A DNA stretch of 64,000 bases, from NCBI GenBank assembly GCA_017509155.1, contig JAFWQE010000093.1, positions 1-64,000 on the forward strand. The letters run 5' to 3'. A program made the translations under genes and the position numbers. Source of the stretch: Prevotella sp. Lineage in GTDB: Bacteria; Bacteroidota; Bacteroidia; Bacteroidales; Bacteroidaceae. The notes beneath the pieces were generated by a model. That model made no database searches, was not told the DNA's origin, and saw nothing but the letters and a program-made list of their open reading frames with translations. This document shows, one piece after another, positions 1 through 8,006 of the stretch (the stretch's first letter is position 1; every line of letters starts with the position of its first letter).

Positions 1-103
1 CAGATGTCCTCGACGGCCAGGTACTCGCCGGGACCGCGGCCCGACCGGCCGATCTGCCGGAGTTCCTTTCCGTCGCGGCTGAGGCGCCAGTGGCTCTGCC
101 AAG
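1..103 (-). pseudogene. Fragment of a 6-bladed beta-propeller protein, cut by window edge and repeat
   Basis: On the minus strand the first 101 bases read, in one frame, as a peptide containing RDGKELRQIGRSG followed by RGPGEYLAVEDI. The QIG..G.GPGEY pattern is typical of Bacteroidota 6-bladed beta-propeller (NHL-like) proteins, where it lies near the start of the mature protein. Upstream (rightwards) the frame runs into the dispersed CACGGACTGA-type repeat and meets an in-frame TAG at 177-179, so no normal signal peptide or start is available. I infer a gene whose 5' end was replaced by the repeat; the rest lies outside the window. A short gene starting inside the repeat cannot be excluded. 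Confidence 0.4.
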
Positions 104-345
104 TTAGTCCGTGATAGTCAGTGGTAAGAGCAGTTTCGTTGGCCACGGACGACCACGGACTGACTCGGAATTGCCTCTACGCGGTAGACGACGGACCAAC
201 ATTGACTTTTTCCTGCCGCCAAGCTGCCGTTCTGTGGCGCTCCTTTGTTCAGCAAACCAACGTATGAAGAACCGAGTCAGTCCGTGATAGTCCGTGGCAA
301 GAAAACGTCGGCGCAGGAGCGGGTGTAAGCAGTTTCTCTCCTCCC
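104..345. repeat. CACGGACTGACTCGG-family inverted repeat
   Basis: Two arms face each other: CCACGGACTGACTCGGAATT near 150-172 and its reverse ACCGAGTCAGTCCGTGATAG near 271-290, with a further partial arm at 105-122. The same family recurs at 62052-62282. The unit is roughly 10 bases (CACGGACAGA). The stretch between this repeat and the EamA promoter holds no convincing gene. Confidence 0.8.
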
Positions 346-382
346 CGTCAGCGTGTTTTTTTTGAATAAAAACAACACTGCG

Positions 383-414
383 TTTGGCCGTATGCGAAAG
401 AATGTGTATTTTTG
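383..414 (+). promoter_or_regulatory. Bacteroidota-type promoter of the EamA gene
   Basis: A TATTTTTG box (407-414) matches the -7 consensus TAnnTTTG, and TTTG at 383-386 lies 20 bases upstream as the -33 element. The start codon follows 26 bases after the box. Confidence 0.75.
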
Positions 415-440
415 CACATTGAAACAACTGATGAAAGAAT

Positions 441-1334
441 ATGAACGACAAGAAAACCTACAGTGCGCATGCGGCCATCCTGCTGGCGAACGTCATCTTC
501 GGCCTCGGTGTGCCGGTGACAAAGTTCCTGCTCGACGAGTGGGTGACGCCGATGACGTACATGGCATCGCGCTGTCTGGGCGCCACCATTATCTTCTGGG
601 TGGTGAGCTGGTTCCTTCCCAAGGAACACGTGGAGCGCCGCGACCTGCTGGTCATCATGGCAGGCGGCCTGACGGGCTTCGTCATCTCGCAGACGCTCAC
701 GGCGTGGGCCCTGCAGTTCACCACGCCGGTCTACTTCTCGCTCATTGCCACCCTGACGCCCATCGTTACGCTGCTCATGGCGGCGCTTTTCCTGGGCGAG
801 GGCATCACGCGGCTCAAGTCGCTGGGCACCGTGCTGGCCTTTGCCGGTGCTGCGCTGATGGTGTTCGTGGGATGGCAGGCCGGAGCCGGCAGCAACGACC
901 TACTGGGCATCACGCTGGCCTTGCTGAGCGTGCTCACCTGGGTGGTCTATCTGCTCATCACAAGAAAGGTGTCGCAGAAATACACCGCGGTGACACAGAT
1001 GAAGTGGATTTTCCTCGTCTCCACCATTGCCGTGCTGCCTTTCTCGTGGAATGAGTTCCCGCAGACGGCGCTCTACGGCGGACAGTTCGGATGGGACGGG
1101 GCGCTGGCCATGCTCTTCATCGTGGTGTTTGCCACCGTGCTCGGCTATTTCATGATTCCCTATGCCATGCAATACCTGAAGGCAACCACCGTCAGCATCT
1201 ACACCAACATACAGCCGGTGGTGGCATCGCTTATCGCTATTGCCATCGGACAGGACGTGCTGACGTGGGACAAACCGGTGGCCGCAGTGCTCGTGCTTCT
1301 CGGAGCGTGGTTCGTCACGAAGGAGAATGACTGA
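441..1334 (+). CDS. EamA/DMT-family membrane exporter
   Basis: 297-residue inner-membrane protein with about ten hydrophobic helices in two repeated EamA halves (roughly residues 8-140 and 150-295), the usual drug/metabolite transporter fold. Characteristic pieces include the N-terminal AxxLxNVIFGLGVPVTKFLL segment, the FTTPVYFSLIATLTPI stretch and the closing helices around YTNIQPVVASLIAIAIGQD. Members export amino acids, metabolites or drugs; the substrate cannot be read from sequence. The ATG at 441 sits 26 bases below a good -7 box, which fixes the start. The gene stands alone, with a nested repeat region before nadB. A second EamA gene of the same size class lies at 33973-34953. Confidence 0.85.
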   Translation: MNDKKTYSAHAAILLANVIFGLGVPVTKFLLDEWVTPMTYMASRCLGATIIFWVVSWFLPKEHVERRDLLVIMAGGLTGFVISQTLTAWALQFTTPVYFSLIATLTPIVTLLMAALFLGEGITRLKSLGTVLAFAGAALMVFVGWQAGAGSNDLLGITLALLSVLTWVVYLLITRKVSQKYTAVTQMKWIFLVSTIAVLPFSWNEFPQTALYGGQFGWDGALAMLFIVVFATVLGYFMIPYAMQYLKATTVSIYTNIQPVVASLIAIAIGQDVLTWDKPVAAVLVLLGAWFVTKEND

Positions 1335-1349
1335 AGAAAGAAACAGATA

Positions 1350-1525
1350 CAAAGGAGTTTAGGCGCTTAGGAGCTTTCACGGCTTTGGCCGCTGGAGCGT
1401 AGACAATTGTAGGGGCGGATCAGCGTATCCGCCCGTTGACACAGGCATTGCACATGCTGTGTTGTCCGTACTCCACAGCGGATGGATACGCTGAACTGCC
1501 CCTACACTCCCAGACTCCAGAGCTT
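1350..1525. repeat. Nested repeats: GGGCGGAT inverted repeat within GGAGTTT-type arms
   Basis: The core is an inverted repeat: TGTAGGGGCGGATCAGCGTA from 1409 and its reverse TACGCTGAACTGCCCCTACA ending at 1506. It is flanked by GGAGTTTAGG-like sequence at 1357-1373 and CACTCCCAGACTCC at 1504-1518, which belong to a second family seen elsewhere. One repeat appears to have landed inside another. It occupies the whole gap between the EamA gene and nadB. Confidence 0.75.
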
Positions 1526-1554
1526 GAGAACGTTGAATATTAAGCTTTATTCCT

Positions 1555-3141
1555 ATGATATACAAATACGACTTCCTCATCATCGGCGCAGGCGTCGCCG
1601 GAATGAGCTACGCGCTGAAAGTGGCGCGCGAAAAGAAAGGAAAGGTTTGCATGATTTGCAAGACCAGCCTCGACGAGGCCAACACCTCGTTTGCACAGGG
1701 CGGCGTGGCCAGCGTCACCAATCTGGCCGTTGACGATTTCGACAAACACATTGAGGACACGATGATTGCCGGCGACTACATCAGCGACCGACAGGCAGTG
1801 GAACAGGTGGTAAGACAGGCGCCGGAACAGATTAAGGAGCTCGTGAACTGGGGCGTTAACTTCGACAGAAAGGAAGACGGCTCGTTCGATCTTCACCGGG
1901 AAGGCGGACACTCGGAGTTCAGAATCCTCCACCATGCCGACGATACAGGTGCCGAGATTCAGCGCGGACTCATGGCCGCAGTGAGGGCCTGTCCCGACAT
2001 TGAGGTCAAGGAAAACCACTTCGCCGTGGAGATTATCACCCAGCATCACCTCGGAGCCAAGGTGACAAGGCGCACGCCTTACATCTATTGTTATGGAGCC
2101 TATGTGCTCAATCCCGACACACAGAAGGTGGATACCTACCTTTCCAAGGTGACGCTGATGTGCACCGGCGGCTGCGGAGCTGTCTATCAGACCACCACAA
2201 ACCCCATTATCGCCACGGGCGACGGAGAGGCCATGGTCTATCGTGCCAAGGGAACCGTGCAGGACATGGAGTTCGTTCAGTTCCATCCCACGGCACTCTA
2301 TTCGCCCGGAGAGACGCATCCCGCCTTCCTCATCACCGAGGCCATGCGCGGCTATGGCGGCATTCTGCGCCTGCCAAACGGACAGTCGTTCATGGAGAAA
2401 TACGACGAGCGGCTCTCGTTGGCACCGCGCGACATCGTGGCGCGCGCCATAGACAAGGAGATGAAGATTCATGGTCTGGACCACGTCTGTCTGGACGTCA
2501 CGCACAAGGATCCTGCCGAAACGCGCCACCATTTCCCGAACATTTACCAGAAGTGCCTGTCGATGGGCATCGACATCACTACCGACTATATACCCGTTCG
2601 TCCGGCAGCTCACTACATGTGCGGCGGCATCAAGGTGGACCTGAACGGCTGCAGCAGCATCGAGCGTCTGTATGCCATCGGCGAGTGTTCGTGCACCGGA
2701 CTGCACGGCGGAAACCGTCTGGCCTCCAATTCGCTGATAGAGGCCGTGGTCTATGCTGACGCCGCTGCCCGCCACTCTCTGGAACATGTGGACCTCTATG
2801 ACTACAACGACAAGGTGCCAGAATGGAATGATGAGGGCACCATGACAAACGAAGAGCAGGTGCTCATCACACAGTCGGTGAAGGAAGTGGGCGAGATCAT
2901 GTCCAACTATGTGGGCATCGTGCGCAGCGACCTCCGTCTGAAACGCGCCTGGGACCGTCTCGACATGCTCTACGAAGAAACCGAGAACCTCTTCAAGCGC
3001 GTGAAGGCCAGCCGCGACATCTGCGAACTGCGCAACATGATCAACGTGGGCTACCTCATCACACGCTTCGCCCTGGAGCGAAAGGAGAGCCGAGGGCTCC
3101 ACTTCACCATTGACTATCCGGTGCACGCCTACGACAAGTAG
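1555..3141 (+). CDS. nadB: L-aspartate oxidase
   Basis: 528-residue flavoprotein that oxidises L-aspartate to iminoaspartate, the first step of de novo NAD synthesis. The N-terminal FAD-binding Rossmann motif GAGVAG lies at residues 11-16. Family signatures follow in order: HREGGHSEFRILHHADDTGA, EFVQFHPTALY, RPAAHYMCGGIKVDLNG and the FAD-contacting ECSCTGLHGGNRLASNSLIE. Length matches the family (about 520-540). The C-terminal helical domain is present. The RPAAHYMCGG motif and full length favour aspartate oxidase over the related fumarate reductase or succinate dehydrogenase flavoproteins. No nadA or nadC lies beside it. The gene ends just before a strong bidirectional terminator. Confidence 0.95.
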   Translation: MIYKYDFLIIGAGVAGMSYALKVAREKKGKVCMICKTSLDEANTSFAQGGVASVTNLAVDDFDKHIEDTMIAGDYISDRQAVEQVVRQAPEQIKELVNWGVNFDRKEDGSFDLHREGGHSEFRILHHADDTGAEIQRGLMAAVRACPDIEVKENHFAVEIITQHHLGAKVTRRTPYIYCYGAYVLNPDTQKVDTYLSKVTLMCTGGCGAVYQTTTNPIIATGDGEAMVYRAKGTVQDMEFVQFHPTALYSPGETHPAFLITEAMRGYGGILRLPNGQSFMEKYDERLSLAPRDIVARAIDKEMKIHGLDHVCLDVTHKDPAETRHHFPNIYQKCLSMGIDITTDYIPVRPAAHYMCGGIKVDLNGCSSIERLYAIGECSCTGLHGGNRLASNSLIEAVVYADAAARHSLEHVDLYDYNDKVPEWNDEGTMTNEEQVLITQSVKEVGEIMSNYVGIVRSDLRLKRAWDRLDMLYEETENLFKRVKASRDICELRNMINVGYLITRFALERKESRGLHFTIDYPVHAYDK

Positions 3142-3145
3142 GCAG

Positions 3146-3188
3146 CAAAAAAGAACGGCGGCCCCTCGGGTCGCCGTTCAGTTTTTTC
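3146..3188. terminator. Bidirectional terminator between nadB and the secreted-protein gene
   Basis: Stem GAACGGCG (3153-3160) pairs with CGCCGTTC (3172-3179) and extends inward through GCCC/GGGT. An A-run lies on the left and a T-run on the right, so it can serve both converging genes. Confidence 0.85.
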
Positions 3189-3209
3189 AGTATGTTTGAA
3201 TGGGAGCGT

Positions 3210-5273
3210 TTACTTCACAAGCATCTTCTTGCCGTCCTTCACGACAACACCCTTGAAGCCGTTAGCCACACGCTGGCCTGCCAGGTTGTAGGCAGCCCCG
3301 CCTTCCTGAGCGGTCTGCACCTCCTGAATAGCGGTGGCAGCGCCGTCCGTCTCAGCGGGAAGCTCCTTGTTGATGGCTATCTGGAAGATGTTAACCTTGC
3401 CAGAGGTCTTCAGTTTCGTGGCAGCATCGCGCACCACCTTGAACTCAAAGTCCTGCTTGTCGACGGTTACAAGTGAGGCCACATCGCCGTTGGTCACGGT
3501 GAAGGTTGTCTCTGCACCTGTATCGTCGCTGGATTCCATGCGAATGCGGATGACGTCATCCTTTGCTGTCTCAGGCAGGGAAATGATAATGGCGCCATTG
3601 ATGAGGCTCAGGTTCTTCTTATTGTTGAACTTGATACCCTTGGCCAGACCTTCTGAATTGTCGCGGGTGAAGAGCAGACCGTCGGTCATCTCAATCTTAG
3701 ATCCGTTGGCCATCAGCGGACCATAAACATTACGGTCATAGATGAGACTAGTCAGTTCATACGTCTTGCCATCTTCAGAAACAGTCCACTTTTCATCGGC
3801 TGTGAAGTTGTCAATATCGTTCTGGCTCAGCTCCTTCGTAAAGTCATAGAGCTTGGGAGAGGAAGCCGGACGGGTCTCGGCACCAGTCACGTCGAGGGCT
3901 ATTACGAAGCAAATCTGCTCGCCAGTGTTGGTAAAGGTGAACGAGCCCGTGGCATTGTCCATATCGAAAACGCGAATGTCGGGGTCGCTACCATCTGACA
4001 ATGAACCCATAGGCACTTTGCCTACTTCATACTGAATGCCGTTCATCTCCTTCCATCCAGTGGTACGGGGATTCTCATTTATATTGACATAGCTGTAGAA
4101 TGTGGCACGCTTCACCACTACGCCATCGGGAATCACCAGCGTGTTCTGGGCTCCGTTGGACAGTTTGAATGAGGAGAGTTCCTGTCCGTTGACCGTGATA
4201 GCGTTGCCGGCGCTCCATTTCTTATCTGCGTTTCCTGTGATGGTCAGCTCGTAGCCGTCGCTATTGGTCCAGGTGTTGCTGTCGCCGGTGCCTTCTTCGT
4301 AGGTCAGCCAGACGGTGGTGGTTCCACTGGGCTGGGGGATGACAGACACATATTCGGACGTCACGCCTGACACCTTGTCATTATAAGGATATAAAGCGCG
4401 GGCATACACCGTGGCGTCTTCAGTCAGCGTAATTGCACGCGTGAAGGTTTCCCAAGAGCCGTTGCCGATGCGGTATTCAAGAGTTGTACCTGCCACGTCG
4501 GACTGAATAAAGAAAGTTCCATTCAGCACATTGATAGCCGGATCTTCCACCTCATCTAGATCGAGAAGCACTTGCAGCTCCGTTGGATCTGAGTCGGCAA
4601 AGCTGACGTTGTTGTCTGAGGCGACAGCCTTTATAACGGTTCCGTGGCTAACCACAAACGGTCCTTCGTACACATTGCTTGTAGAAGAAGGTATCGTTCC
4701 GTCTGTCGTATAATAATAAGATGTGGCGTTAACCACAGTATTGATAGTAACCTCACCTGAAACATCATCATAGGTGATCTCGGGTGAGTTCAACTTCGGC
4801 TTAGCTGTCTCGGTGTACTCCACGATGATGCAGAACACACCACTCTCACCGCTGCCACGGGTTATGCTATGCGTTCCAGCTGCCACATCTTCTATCGTAT
4901 AGATGCGGCATCCCGTCTCAGGCGTGGCATCGCTCACTGCCAGTTCTTCACCATCAAATTTGAGGGTGTTACTGCTCCATGTGGACTGCACGATTGTCAC
5001 ATTGCTCTTCGCGGTGCTTTGGAATGACACATTTGTAGCACCTTCCATTTTGAGGCCATTAGTATAATCGATGCCATCATAGCTGGCACCATTGAACTTG
5101 TTGTTGAAATTGTGCTTGGCTGAATTCCAAGAGAAGATGTCTGGGCCGTCGACAGCCGTTCCATTCACATAGAATGCATTTGCACCATTAAAAGAGATTT
5201 TGTGAGTCTCTCCGGCACTTGCCCATCCCACGCTAAGCATGAGAAGGCTTAACAATGTAAATAATTTCTTCAT
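3210..5273 (-). CDS. Secreted multidomain protein with chitobiase-type domain and T9SS-like tail
   Basis: 687 residues. The N-terminal MKKLFTLLSLLMLSVGWASA is a signal peptide. Around residues 160-240 is a beta-sandwich resembling the chitobiase/hexosaminidase C-terminal domain (YYYTTDGTIPSSTSNVYEGP). Two segments, near 60-155 and 320-460, look like related all-beta modules. The end (YNLAGQRVANGFKGVVVKDG, then KKMLVK) fits the short C-terminal sorting tail shared by nine proteins in this window. No catalytic motif was recognised; a carbohydrate-binding or surface structural role is an inference. It is the last gene of a minus-strand run with a 54-residue peptide gene and the secreted protein at 5575-7410. 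Confidence 0.75.
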   Translation of the reverse strand: MKKLFTLLSLLMLSVGWASAGETHKISFNGANAFYVNGTAVDGPDIFSWNSAKHNFNNKFNGASYDGIDYTNGLKMEGATNVSFQSTAKSNVTIVQSTWSSNTLKFDGEELAVSDATPETGCRIYTIEDVAAGTHSITRGSGESGVFCIIVEYTETAKPKLNSPEITYDDVSGEVTINTVVNATSYYYTTDGTIPSSTSNVYEGPFVVSHGTVIKAVASDNNVSFADSDPTELQVLLDLDEVEDPAINVLNGTFFIQSDVAGTTLEYRIGNGSWETFTRAITLTEDATVYARALYPYNDKVSGVTSEYVSVIPQPSGTTTVWLTYEEGTGDSNTWTNSDGYELTITGNADKKWSAGNAITVNGQELSSFKLSNGAQNTLVIPDGVVVKRATFYSYVNINENPRTTGWKEMNGIQYEVGKVPMGSLSDGSDPDIRVFDMDNATGSFTFTNTGEQICFVIALDVTGAETRPASSPKLYDFTKELSQNDIDNFTADEKWTVSEDGKTYELTSLIYDRNVYGPLMANGSKIEMTDGLLFTRDNSEGLAKGIKFNNKKNLSLINGAIIISLPETAKDDVIRIRMESSDDTGAETTFTVTNGDVASLVTVDKQDFEFKVVRDAATKLKTSGKVNIFQIAINKELPAETDGAATAIQEVQTAQEGGAAYNLAGQRVANGFKGVVVKDGKKMLVK

Positions 5274-5374
5274 AAGCTTTTAGTTTTAGTAAATTAATAA
5301 TTGTCTTTAGTAGGATAAAAAAGATAAAGGCAGGTGGCGAGCTTGTTCGCCGCCTGCCTTTGAGTTGTCGAGTC

Positions 5375-5539
5375 TTATTCTTCAATGAAGCTGTCCCAGC
5401 TGATGCCGCTGTTTTCCTTGGCATCGGCGTTTGCTGCGTCTTTGCCTTCGGTCTTAGCTTCCAGGCCTTCCGATGCAGCCATCAGGTTCTGCATGAGGAG
5501 CACTCTTACCTTTATTTCGGGCTTGCTATATGTTTTCAT
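5375..5539 (-). CDS. Small 54-residue peptide, MKTYSKPEI type
   Basis: An ATG at 5539-5537 opens a 54-residue frame ending at TAA 5377-5375. It begins MKTYSKPEIKVRVLLMQNLM, continues AASEGLEAKTEGKDAANADA and ends in an acidic aromatic tail, GISWDSFIEE. I recall Prevotella and Bacteroides genomes encoding many short peptides with this plan (MKxYxKPEIxVxxL start, small/glycine-rich middle, W/F plus acidic end), of unknown function. There is no signal peptide or membrane helix. It lies between two secreted-protein genes, 35 bases below one and about 100 above the other, all in the same direction, so cotranscription is likely. A leader or processed peptide role is speculative. Confidence 0.65.
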   Translation of the reverse strand: MKTYSKPEIKVRVLLMQNLMAASEGLEAKTEGKDAANADAKENSGISWDSFIEE

Positions 5540-5574
5540 TTCTGTTTCCTTTCTTGTTTTTATAACCTATTATA

Positions 5575-7410
5575 TTACTTCACCACCTTCTTTCCGTTGA
5601 TGATGTAGATGCCCTTCTGCTGGGCGTTCTTCACCTGCACGCCGTTGATGGTGTAGATGTTGCCGTTCAGCTGCTCAGCGTTCACGGTGCTGATGGCAGT
5701 CTCTTGGCCGTCCACATCAATCTCGATGGCCTTGGCGCCCGATGTCGGAGCGATGTCAAGGTAAGCCTTGCCAGCAGCCAGTGTGCCACCGCTGCAGGGC
5801 CAGAATGCGCCGTCGCTCAGGATGTAGCAGCTCTTGCCCGTCATGTCGGTGTCTGCGAGCACACCCACCATCTTGTTGCCTTCGAGGTCGGCTGCAGTAG
5901 TACCTTCCGTTGCAATGGGAAGTGTCACGGTGCCAGCCTCGCCTTTCACGATGATGCCAGTGCTAGCAGGAATGACACCCTGCACGGGAACGATGGTCAC
6001 AACACCGTTCACCAGCTTCGTGGCCTTGTAGCACTCACCGTTGGAAACCACGTCGTTGGAGCTGCAAAGAGTGGCGTAGCCAGAGGCAGGAATAGTAACG
6101 GAGACACCATTGGCCTTCACAAATTCAATCTTGAAGAAACGAAGAGCACCTGTTCCTGTGATGGAAACTGTACCGGCAGCCACATCAAAGCTTTCAGTCA
6201 TGTGAGTCGTTCCTACAGCCTCAACAGTTCCTGTCTGCTCTCCATTTGCATCAGTCACTTTCACCCAGCGCTCTTTATTGGAACCGCCAGTATTGGAGAA
6301 TGTTACGGTTATCGTTCCGGGGACCTCTGTTATAAACTTCAAAGTACAAGCCTGTGCACACTGATTAGACTTTCGCCATGCATAATCATTTGCTGTCACA
6401 TAGAGCGAAGTAGCGTCAAAATCGTCGGCGAATGTGAGACCAAGCAGATTAGCATAAATTTCTTCTGTTGGAGAAGCGACGTCTGCATCACCTGTTATGC
6501 CGTTCTCAATATCCCATGTGATGTCGCCTGTAACGTTTGTCGGGGTTGCCTTCTTTACAAGGGCAGAATAGGAAACAGTGACTTTCTTGGTGATGCTACC
6601 GGCAGTAATTATGATTTCAGCCGTCGTCGGGTCAGCGTTCACTGTGGGATTGTAGCTGACAGTGATGCTCTGGTCAACAGTACCTTGTGCTGTTACAGGA
6701 ATTGCAATGTCTGAAAGACTCAGGTTCGTGTCATCGCATGAAACGTTCACCGTTCCTACATCGAACATGTTGCTTCCTGTAATCTGGAATGTGCCAGAAA
6801 CACTGGGTTCGTCGATGGTTGCAACCAAAGAAAGGGTTGTGGGACTCACTTCAACCACGGGATCATCGGCGCCAAGCACTTCGCGCGTCACCTTAACGGC
6901 GGCAACACCCGTACCGCTGCCATTGGCACGGCTGATATAGATGACGTTTGTCTCTTCAAAATCGTCAGGAAGGGTCACACTTCCTACATTGTAATCTGCC
7001 TTACCAGTACCCGTTGCAAGAGAAGCTGCGATATCCGTATCAGCCCTGTTGTCTGTGACACCTGTACCAACACGGAAAGCATTGTAGCCGCAAATCTGAA
7101 TGACATCGCCAGCCTTGAAGGTTCCCGATGAAAGCTTGAGCTCCAGGTACAAGGTGTTTGTGCCAAGTTTATGAGCTTTGTTGCCCGTTGCTTTCAATTC
7201 TTCGTCGGTAACGGCAGTGTTATAGCCCACACTTTCAGTGCTTGGAGAGGCTGTTCCAAAGAACGTTGCTGTTCCTCCTGTTGCAGTGAGAGCTTTTTCA
7301 AGAGTTGTAGTTGCACCGTCAGACTGCCAGTTGAAGACAGTCTCTGTTGACACGGCATACGAACTCACGGTTGCAAGCACGAATGCAAGTAAAGTAAAAA
7401 TTTTCTTCAT
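5575..7410 (-). CDS. Secreted beta-rich protein with T9SS-like tail
   Basis: 611 residues with signal peptide MKKIFTLLAFVLATVSSYA. Residues about 195-290 form an Ig-like module of the kind found in Bacteroidota surface proteins (VSPTTLSLVATIDEPSVSGT start). A second beta module around 300-435 ends in GTGALRFFKIEFVKANG. The C-terminus, NIYTINGVQVKN then KGIYIINGKKVVK, fits the sorting tail shared with eight other proteins here. No enzyme motif was seen. It is the first gene of a minus-strand run followed by the 54-residue peptide gene and the secreted protein at 3210-5273. A CAAAGGTA box (7477-7484; TACCTTTG on the coding strand) 67 bases upstream is its likely promoter. Confidence 0.75.
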   Translation of the reverse strand: MKKIFTLLAFVLATVSSYAVSTETVFNWQSDGATTTLEKALTATGGTATFFGTASPSTESVGYNTAVTDEELKATGNKAHKLGTNTLYLELKLSSGTFKAGDVIQICGYNAFRVGTGVTDNRADTDIAASLATGTGKADYNVGSVTLPDDFEETNVIYISRANGSGTGVAAVKVTREVLGADDPVVEVSPTTLSLVATIDEPSVSGTFQITGSNMFDVGTVNVSCDDTNLSLSDIAIPVTAQGTVDQSITVSYNPTVNADPTTAEIIITAGSITKKVTVSYSALVKKATPTNVTGDITWDIENGITGDADVASPTEEIYANLLGLTFADDFDATSLYVTANDYAWRKSNQCAQACTLKFITEVPGTITVTFSNTGGSNKERWVKVTDANGEQTGTVEAVGTTHMTESFDVAAGTVSITGTGALRFFKIEFVKANGVSVTIPASGYATLCSSNDVVSNGECYKATKLVNGVVTIVPVQGVIPASTGIIVKGEAGTVTLPIATEGTTAADLEGNKMVGVLADTDMTGKSCYILSDGAFWPCSGGTLAAGKAYLDIAPTSGAKAIEIDVDGQETAISTVNAEQLNGNIYTINGVQVKNAQQKGIYIINGKKVVK

Positions 7411-7476
7411 AAATTTAATTATTAGTTATTATTTATTTTGTAAGTTTCCAGACGGGCGTATTCCGCAATATTGGGA

Positions 7477-7484
7477 CAAAGGTA
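7477..7484 (-). promoter_or_regulatory. -7 promoter box for the minus-strand secreted-protein run
   Basis: TACCTTTG on the minus strand fits TAnnTTTG. No clear -33 TTTG was found at the usual distance, so the call is moderate. Confidence 0.55.
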
Positions 7485-7737
7485 CTGATTTTTATTTAAA
7501 GATTTGGCTGGGGAATTGTTTTTTTTTAATTTTTTACAGAAAACGTTTGCGTAAAAGACTGTCATTCATACACTTATTGTGTCGCGGCGTATTGGGGAGA
7601 TGGGGGCAATGGAGTGGCTTCATCGCACCTTTATATTAATAATGTGGGGCGGTGGAACAGTCGGTTTAGTGCAGAAAAGACGCCAAATAAAAGCAGGAAA
7701 GATGGCAGATTTTTGGAAGAAAGACGGCAGAAAAACG

Positions 7738-7828
7738 AAACAAATCCAATGGATTCGTTGAACAATCTCAATGGAATTGTTGAACGAAATCAATGGAATC
7801 GTTGAACGAAATCATTGGATTTGTTTCT
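7738..7828. repeat. 22-base triple-repeat element, copy A
   Basis: Three exact-length 22-base units start at 7747, 7769 and 7791 (each CAATGGA then TYGTTGAACRA), followed by a partial fourth. The array is bounded by inverted GAAACAAATCCAATG (7738-7752) and CATTGGATTTGTTTC (7813-7827); further out both sides carry a GGCAG/CTGCC sequence. Other copies are at 16174, 27465, 40318 and 49622. The rest of the gap from 7411 to 8006 holds only the two promoters; I see no gene in it. Confidence 0.9.
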
Positions 7829-7931
7829 GCAATCTGCCAGAATGGCGGAGCAAAACCGCAGCATTAGGCCGTTGATATTGACGCATTAGCGCGGTATGAT
7901 GGTGAGTTGCGGAAAAGTTGAGCGTAATATA

Positions 7932-7963
7932 TTTGGTGGTTCGCCCACTTATTTGTACCTTTG
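7932..7963 (+). promoter_or_regulatory. Promoter of the histidine-degradation genes
   Basis: TTTG (7932-7935), a 20-base spacer and TACCTTTG (7956-7963): a complete Bacteroidota promoter 43 bases upstream of the ftcD start. Confidence 0.8.
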
Positions 7964-8006
7964 CAACGTAGAATCTATTAACGTTAGACAATCGAGAACC
8001 TGAAAA

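Noticed and set aside
1540..3126. A full-length open frame on the strand opposite nadB
   Set aside because: It mirrors the high-GC codon pattern of nadB, has no family resemblance and no promoter; nadB itself is unmistakable.
7747..7826. 22-base repeats considered as a CRISPR array
   Set aside because: Units abut with no spacers, are imperfect, and the same array recurs at five intergenic sites; no cas genes are present.
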